DNA from: Embiotoca jacksoni
Taxonomy: Eukaryota > Chordata > Actinopteri > Embiotocidae
Length of the DNA stretch: 64,000 bases
Assembly (NCBI GenBank): GCA_022577435.1
Contig: JAKOON010000021.1
Coordinates: 5,458,501 to 5,522,500 of the forward strand
Direction: 5' to 3'
Part shown: one piece after another, positions 59,700-64,000 of the stretch
Layout: each line of letters starts with the position of its first letter
Position numbering within the stretch: position 1 is the first letter of the stretch
The notes under the pieces: generated by a model
The model's database searches: none
Seen by the model: only the letters and a program-made list of their open reading frames with translations
What the model was told of the DNA's origin: nothing
Position numbers and translations under genes: made by a program

Positions 59700-59805
59700 C
59701 GTTTAGCTTCGCCTTGACACGAAAAGTAAAGTGCTTTAGGTTTAGCCACCAAAACTCTTGTGGTTTGGAAAAGATCGTGGTTTGGGTTAGAACCAGGAGC
59801 TTAAT
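59700..59805. repeat. Fragment of fish repeat with AAAAGATCGTGGTTTGGGTTA
   Basis: TTTAGCCACCAAAACTCTTG, then AAAAGATCGTGGTTTGGGTT is a sequence type found repeatedly in teleost noncoding DNA. A diverged antisense counterpart is seen at 29131-29241. Confidence 0.4.
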
Positions 59806-60037
59806 GTAACGTTACAAACATTATGTAAGTTAAATATGTTATATAAGTGACTTACTTACGTTACTAATCCATGTTGACTTTAGCTTTTTAACGGACTTGA
59901 ACACTGGTTGTCCAGGTGAAAGTCCTGTTTTTGTTATGTCCCAAAATGTCTGACCTTCTCACCACGTCACTACACGCTTAATGATAGGTGAATTTTATTA
60001 CTTGTGGACAATTTCACGCTAGCTGCCCCCCAACCCT

Positions 60038-60040
<3 letters not shown>

Positions 60041-60072
<32 letters not shown>
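60041..60072 (+). repeat. (CA)n microsatellite
   Basis: A perfect CA run. Confidence 0.9.
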
Positions 60073-60075
<3 letters not shown>

Positions 60076-60468
60076 TGCTGGTGGTAGCTTACAACTACAG
60101 CACTATAAAGATATGACTGATATTAATCATTTCATCTCACACTCATCTAAAAACAAGTGAATCCGGGTAATTCCAACTCCAAAGTCTTTTTCCTTCTCAA
60201 ATTTTCATCGTAATTTGGGAGTATTTTCTTTCTCATTTTAAAAATCATTAATCATTCTGAAGCTTGCTTTTATGAAGTTATGACAAGAAACTTATTCTCG
60301 TGGCAGCTCAAAAGCGGTTCAGAATGACACATTTTTAATGTCTTTGACAGGAATTTGTTTTTCTGGATATTTGTGTTTGTAGTGATTTGGTTTCTTCTTT
60401 GGTTGCCTTTTGTCAGAACTACCTCAGGTGTTGTGTTTCAGGACGTTGAGGAGGCAGTGGAATGAATG

Positions 60469-60469
<1 letters not shown>

Positions 60470-60565
<96 letters not shown>
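60470..60565 (+). repeat. (CT)n-(CA)n compound microsatellite
   Basis: About 33 bases of CT followed by about 63 bases of CA. Confidence 0.95.
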
Positions 60566-60567
<2 letters not shown>

Positions 60568-61264
60568 TAGGGGAAGTTTCGCTCCTCCCCTTGCAGACTT
60601 CAAAGCCAGCTGTCCCTTGAGGAACTTCAAACGCTGGGGAGGCCATTAAAAGACAAAAATTATTTTCTGTAAGGTCGTGATTTATTTGATTGAAAAATGA
60701 AACCACTAACCCAACAGACATTATTTTTCCTTTCCCGGGCCTGCTTTACCAGGCCCAGCCTAAATTGCTACCAGGTGGGAATCCTCTTAAGAACTGAGGC
60801 TTTCTTGCTTTCTCTTGTCTTCCAGCCTCTCGTTTGACTCCATAGCTCATTTGGTTTCTGCCTCTTTCTCTGTCCTCATTTCTTCAGGATGTCATTCCTT
60901 TATAAATTAAAGCTGTTTTCATGCTTTTATGTTTTGTGTAGTGTAAGTGCAGGTTTAGCCTGCAGTGATAGAAAAAAAAAAGCCCCTCACAACCATCGGT
61001 CAATGAAGAAAAGATAAAAGAGGTGGAGACGGAGCGTGGTGAGGGTGTTTGAGAGAAATGGGGCAGCAGTGAAATTCAAGCGCGTGAGAGAGTGAAGGAC
61101 TTGAAGGAGTTTTGTGAGACAGGTGAAAAGTTGGATGGACTGTTGTCTGGTGTGCCCTCTTAGGGAGAAGAATAGGATGAGGAGGAAGTACTTGAGAGAG
61201 ATTACAGATTCACCAAAAGTGAATTTGCACCTATACATGCCCCTTCACACCTCCTTATTAACTT

Positions 61265-61470
61265 AAAATGCTGTCACACAGCATCTACATTTCGACTTGC
61301 ATTTGGGCCGAACGTTCCTTCAGAAGATCTGATTGGCCCTTAAAGCCTGGGGAAAGCGTCTGCCGTGAGATTAGGCAGCCAATCAGACATCTCTGCATCC
61401 AACCATTGATGTGACAAGCAGGTTTACTATTGGAGGATTAAATTTAATTAAAAGCAAACCGAAGTGTTTA
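61265..61470. promoter_or_regulatory. Candidate intronic element with opposed CCAAT motifs
   Basis: ATCTGATTGGCC (61328-61339) and GCCAATCAGA (61378-61387) form an inverted pair with about 40 bases between them, each including a CCAAT box. CATTGATGTGACAAGC and TTAAATTTAATTAAAAGC follow. Confidence 0.3.
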
Positions 61471-61551
61471 TTTTCCCCAGACGCTTATATGACAGAGATG
61501 GTAGAGTGTGGCAATCGCACTGCAAAAACACAATGCAAGGGGTAATATGCT

Positions 61552-61602
<51 letters not shown>

Positions 61603-61603
61603 A
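61552..61603 (+). repeat. (GT)n-(GC)n tract
   Basis: GT run ending in GCGCGCGCGCAC. A (CCT)n tract follows at 61650-61671. Confidence 0.95.
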
Positions 61604-61679
61604 CCGTCGATGAAATTGCGTCTCCTCCACCACCACCACCTCCTGCTCTTCCTCCTCCTCCTCCTCCTCCTAATGTTAT

Positions 61680-61815
61680 CTCACTTCCTCTGGGCCCCTG
61701 ACAAACCCAGCAAACAGGGAGAAAATAGAGCGCTTTATTGGGACGCCTGTCAGGACTCCCCCTGGATTTATGGCCAACAGACAGCATTTATCACTCAGCT
61801 GAGAGAGGCAGAGTA
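61680..61815. promoter_or_regulatory. Candidate intronic conserved element
   Basis: GAGCGCTTTATTGGGACGCC, then GGATTTATGGCC and CATTTATCACTCAGCTGAG. The CDX/HOX-like TTTATTG and TTTATGG cores are notable. Inferred only. Confidence 0.25.
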
Positions 61816-61819
61816 AAAC

Positions 61820-62615
61820 GGGGCCACTCGTATGGATGTTTTCCTCCACATTTTGGCCTTATTCACACACAAAACATTGTTTCTGATCATAAAAATGGAC
61901 TTGAGTTACTGTTTTGGAAACTGTAACGTTGCTGTTCAATATGTGCATTTCCATTCTTGCTTTGTGAAATGAGCATGCGCCTGCAACAACAACGATAACG
62001 GCAACAATGGCGGATACGTATGGGTTTCTTTACGTTTGGTTAGTATTATCAAATATGAGTTTTCGACTTAACTTTAAATTAATAAATAATTGCCTGCTGT
62101 TTTTGTTTTCGGTTCACTGCCCCCAATAGAGAAATAGCTCACTACGCAGGCTCAGAATATTCTTCTCTCGTATTTGACATTGAAGTCGAATTTATCGCAA
62201 ATCATCAAACCTGCATTATATAAACATGTTTTGTCAGACTGAGTTTTTGTAGCAGTAGTAAGTTCTGTTTAGTTTAGTTGTCCACCGAAATTGCTACTTC
62301 TCAATATGAATAACGACTTAAAAAAAAAGATTCAGGAAAGCACCGCGTGTGTGCAGAACAAACATGTATGAACATGTCCAACAATGCAATATGAAAACAA
62401 AAACGCGCATCCGCTGTCATGTTCATCTCGGTGTGTATCCGACCGTGTACAAGTACAATCGGACTACATTAGTACATCCAAACCCACTTTCAATATGCTT
62501 TGTTAATCAACCAACAACAGTGCACTACAGTGAGCATGTCAAGTGTGAACTATCCTTGCATACAGCTACATGCCAGTAAAGCTAACAACGTGTCATGGTT
62601 TGCACTTGAGCAGAG
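61820..62615. other. Noncoding intron sequence
   Basis: AT-rich, no repeats or conserved-looking block identified. Confidence 0.5.
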
Positions 62616-62619
62616 ACGC

Positions 62620-62995
62620 TCCTGTCGGTGTTGTCGCCTCTGCAGCACGCTAACTAGCCTACGTGGGATGCCAGACTGTCACAGCTACACAGCGATGGAC
62701 CATAATGATACGAAGGAACGCTGCTGATATCGCAGACAAACTAAGATCTTATTGGCAGAAACTATTTATTAAAGAGTCTCAGGAGAGAGTTCAGAGCCTT
62801 TTATCATCCGCCTCCCTCTACCTTCTCTCGCCGTCCTCTGTCTCTGTCGACCGAGAGGATGAATTGGGGATGACAGAGCCTCTGTACAGGCTTTTAGCGA
62901 AGGGGAAAGGAAGAGGGAGGGAGGGGGCGAAGCGGGTTAACGGAGTCATTAACACATGATGATTTAACCGGTTTGATTTAGTGCCGCGCTACGTT
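62620..62995. promoter_or_regulatory. Candidate intronic element
   Basis: GACCATAATGATACGAAGG, TCTTATTGGCAG, CTATTTATTAAAGAG, then GGGTTAACGGAGTCATTAAC and GATGATTTAACCGG surround a short CT-rich part. The open frame at 62663-62959 crosses it but shows no recognisable domain. Confidence 0.2.
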
Positions 62996-63720
62996 TTTCT
63001 GGCATCCCAGGCTATCCCCCTGTGGATTAGAGGGGAAAGAATTTTCTTTTCCCTCGCAGCATCCTTCCTTCCTTCCCCTCAGGAGTTCCCCTCTCTCTCC
63101 CTCCTCTTCTTTTTCTGCATCTTCTCACACAACCCCTCCTTTTTTTCTTTTTTTTTTTATTATGTTGCCTCCACCTTGGATTCAGACTCTCACTTTCTTC
63201 CTCTCATTTTCTCTTTTCATCCGTCTCCTCCCCAGCGCTCGCGTGTATTAAGATTTAATGTCCCCAAACAAGCTTTCTGTGTCAGCCCACTGAGAGTGTC
63301 AGCAGGGGCGCTCTGTTCCTCCTTCTGTCTCTGCTGTGAGTGTTGCTCACGAAGCTGCTCAGGCGCAGGGACTCACCTCTGGGCTGCTTGTGTTTTGGGC
63401 ACAAGAATACACACTCACAGGCACATGCAGGCGCCCCTCACTTTAGACTTTTTTTTGTTTTGTTGTTTTGTTATTTTTACCCACACTGCACCTTAACACG
63501 GCGTCACGCGCGGTCCAATCAGGCTGGATCTCAACCCAACCTGGAGAGGCACTCAGGCATGCGCTGCAGGAGTGTCGGTGTGCCTGTGTGTTGCGTGTCA
63601 GGCCACATACCCACCAATCACATGTCAGCTACCCCATGGCTCCCCTCTCCATGGGAGGCGTGACTCCCTGCCTGACCATCAGGAATCGGATCATGCAGCA
63701 TCATGATTGGATTTGGCCTT

Positions 63721-63739
63721 TGACACACGCGCGCGCACT

Positions 63740-63786
<47 letters not shown>

Positions 63787-63791
63787 GCGCG
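63721..63791 (+). repeat. (GC)-(CA)n-(GC) tract
   Basis: CA run flanked on both sides by CGCGCGC. Confidence 0.95.
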
Positions 63792-64000
63792 CCCCCACCT
63801 CCTGCTTCAGTAAGCACCCTGAGGCCTCACACTGGCCATGCACACCCACACGTTTGCATACACACAGTGCACACTCACTCCACATGCCTGTTTCCCAACG
63901 ATTTTTCAACCTCCCGGGTACCTGCTCCTACTCACACACCCACCACTCCCACCAAACACACACACATACGCTAAAAAGCTAACAAGAATTAGGGCAGGAG

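Larger units (their letters stand above)
46629..64000 (+). other. rara: rara intron after the alpha-1 A-domain exon (3' end outside window)
   Basis: The intron begins with the near-consensus donor GTGAGT. I looked for the next expected exon, encoding the B region and first zinc finger (motifs such as YKPCFVCQDKSSGYHYG), in the open frames of the remaining 17.3 kb and did not find it. In mammals the alternative alpha-2 promoter and first exon lie in the equivalent intron. No convincing alpha-2 start exon (MYES-type N terminus) was recognised here. The intron holds a GT/CA inverted pair close to the donor, one MITE, many microsatellites and several complex blocks that may be enhancers. Confidence 0.75.

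Noticed and set aside
46629..64000. RAR alpha-2 first exon or the zinc-finger exon
   Set aside because: I looked for the expected peptide motifs (MYES-type start, FVCQDKSSGYHYG) in the open frames and saw none. A short diverged exon could still be missed by eye.

Overview
The window looks like vertebrate, most probably teleost fish, genomic DNA. It is 64 kb with almost no coding sequence. It carries more than forty long (GT)n/(CA)n tracts, many homopolymer and pyrimidine-rich runs, and decayed repeats of kinds common in fish genomes: an L2-like LINE, a mariner-like element, and several MITE-like families. Nothing suggests a prokaryote, a CRISPR array, an operon or an RNA gene.

The one confidently recognised coding feature is the first coding exon of a retinoic acid receptor alpha gene (rara, isoform alpha-1 N terminus) on the + strand at 46475-46628. 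It encodes 51 residues plus the first base of a split codon. The exon ends in a strong splice donor and has an in-frame TGA three codons before the ATG. Its 5' untranslated part has two plausible acceptors, near 45797/45801 and at 46221, and contains short upstream ORFs. The next exon (B region and DNA-binding domain) was not found downstream, so the first coding intron is longer than 17.3 kb and leaves the window. Sequence left of about 45.8 kb is upstream flank and/or 5' noncoding introns of rara. No second gene was recognised.

Region by region: 1-12 kb is noncoding, with microsatellites, a pyrimidine-rich block (8.1-8.8 kb) and nuclear-receptor-like half-site pairs at 7.77 and 9.39 kb. 11.2-15.5 kb holds CpG-dense islets and a G-rich block that might be regulatory or promoter sequence. 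16.2-17.0 kb is an antisense LINE reverse-transcriptase relic. 18.6-21.3 kb is a cluster of microsatellites followed by a CpG-rich exon-like segment. 23.8-24.1 kb looks like a homeodomain/PBX-rich regulatory element. 25.0-25.8 kb is an internally deleted mariner-like element with both ends visible. 39.4-39.85 kb is a MITE with a SINE-like insert carrying a DR2 retinoid-receptor-type motif. 43.0-43.4 kb is another fish repeat. 45.8-46.63 kb is the rara exon. 47.6-48.1 kb is a further MITE inside the intron. 51-63 kb of the intron holds several complex, homeodomain-motif-rich blocks that look like candidate enhancers.

Most long open frames in the window are translations of GT/CA, CT or homopolymer tracts and are not genes. 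Claims about conserved elements, promoters and receptor sites are pattern-based inferences that need alignment or functional data.
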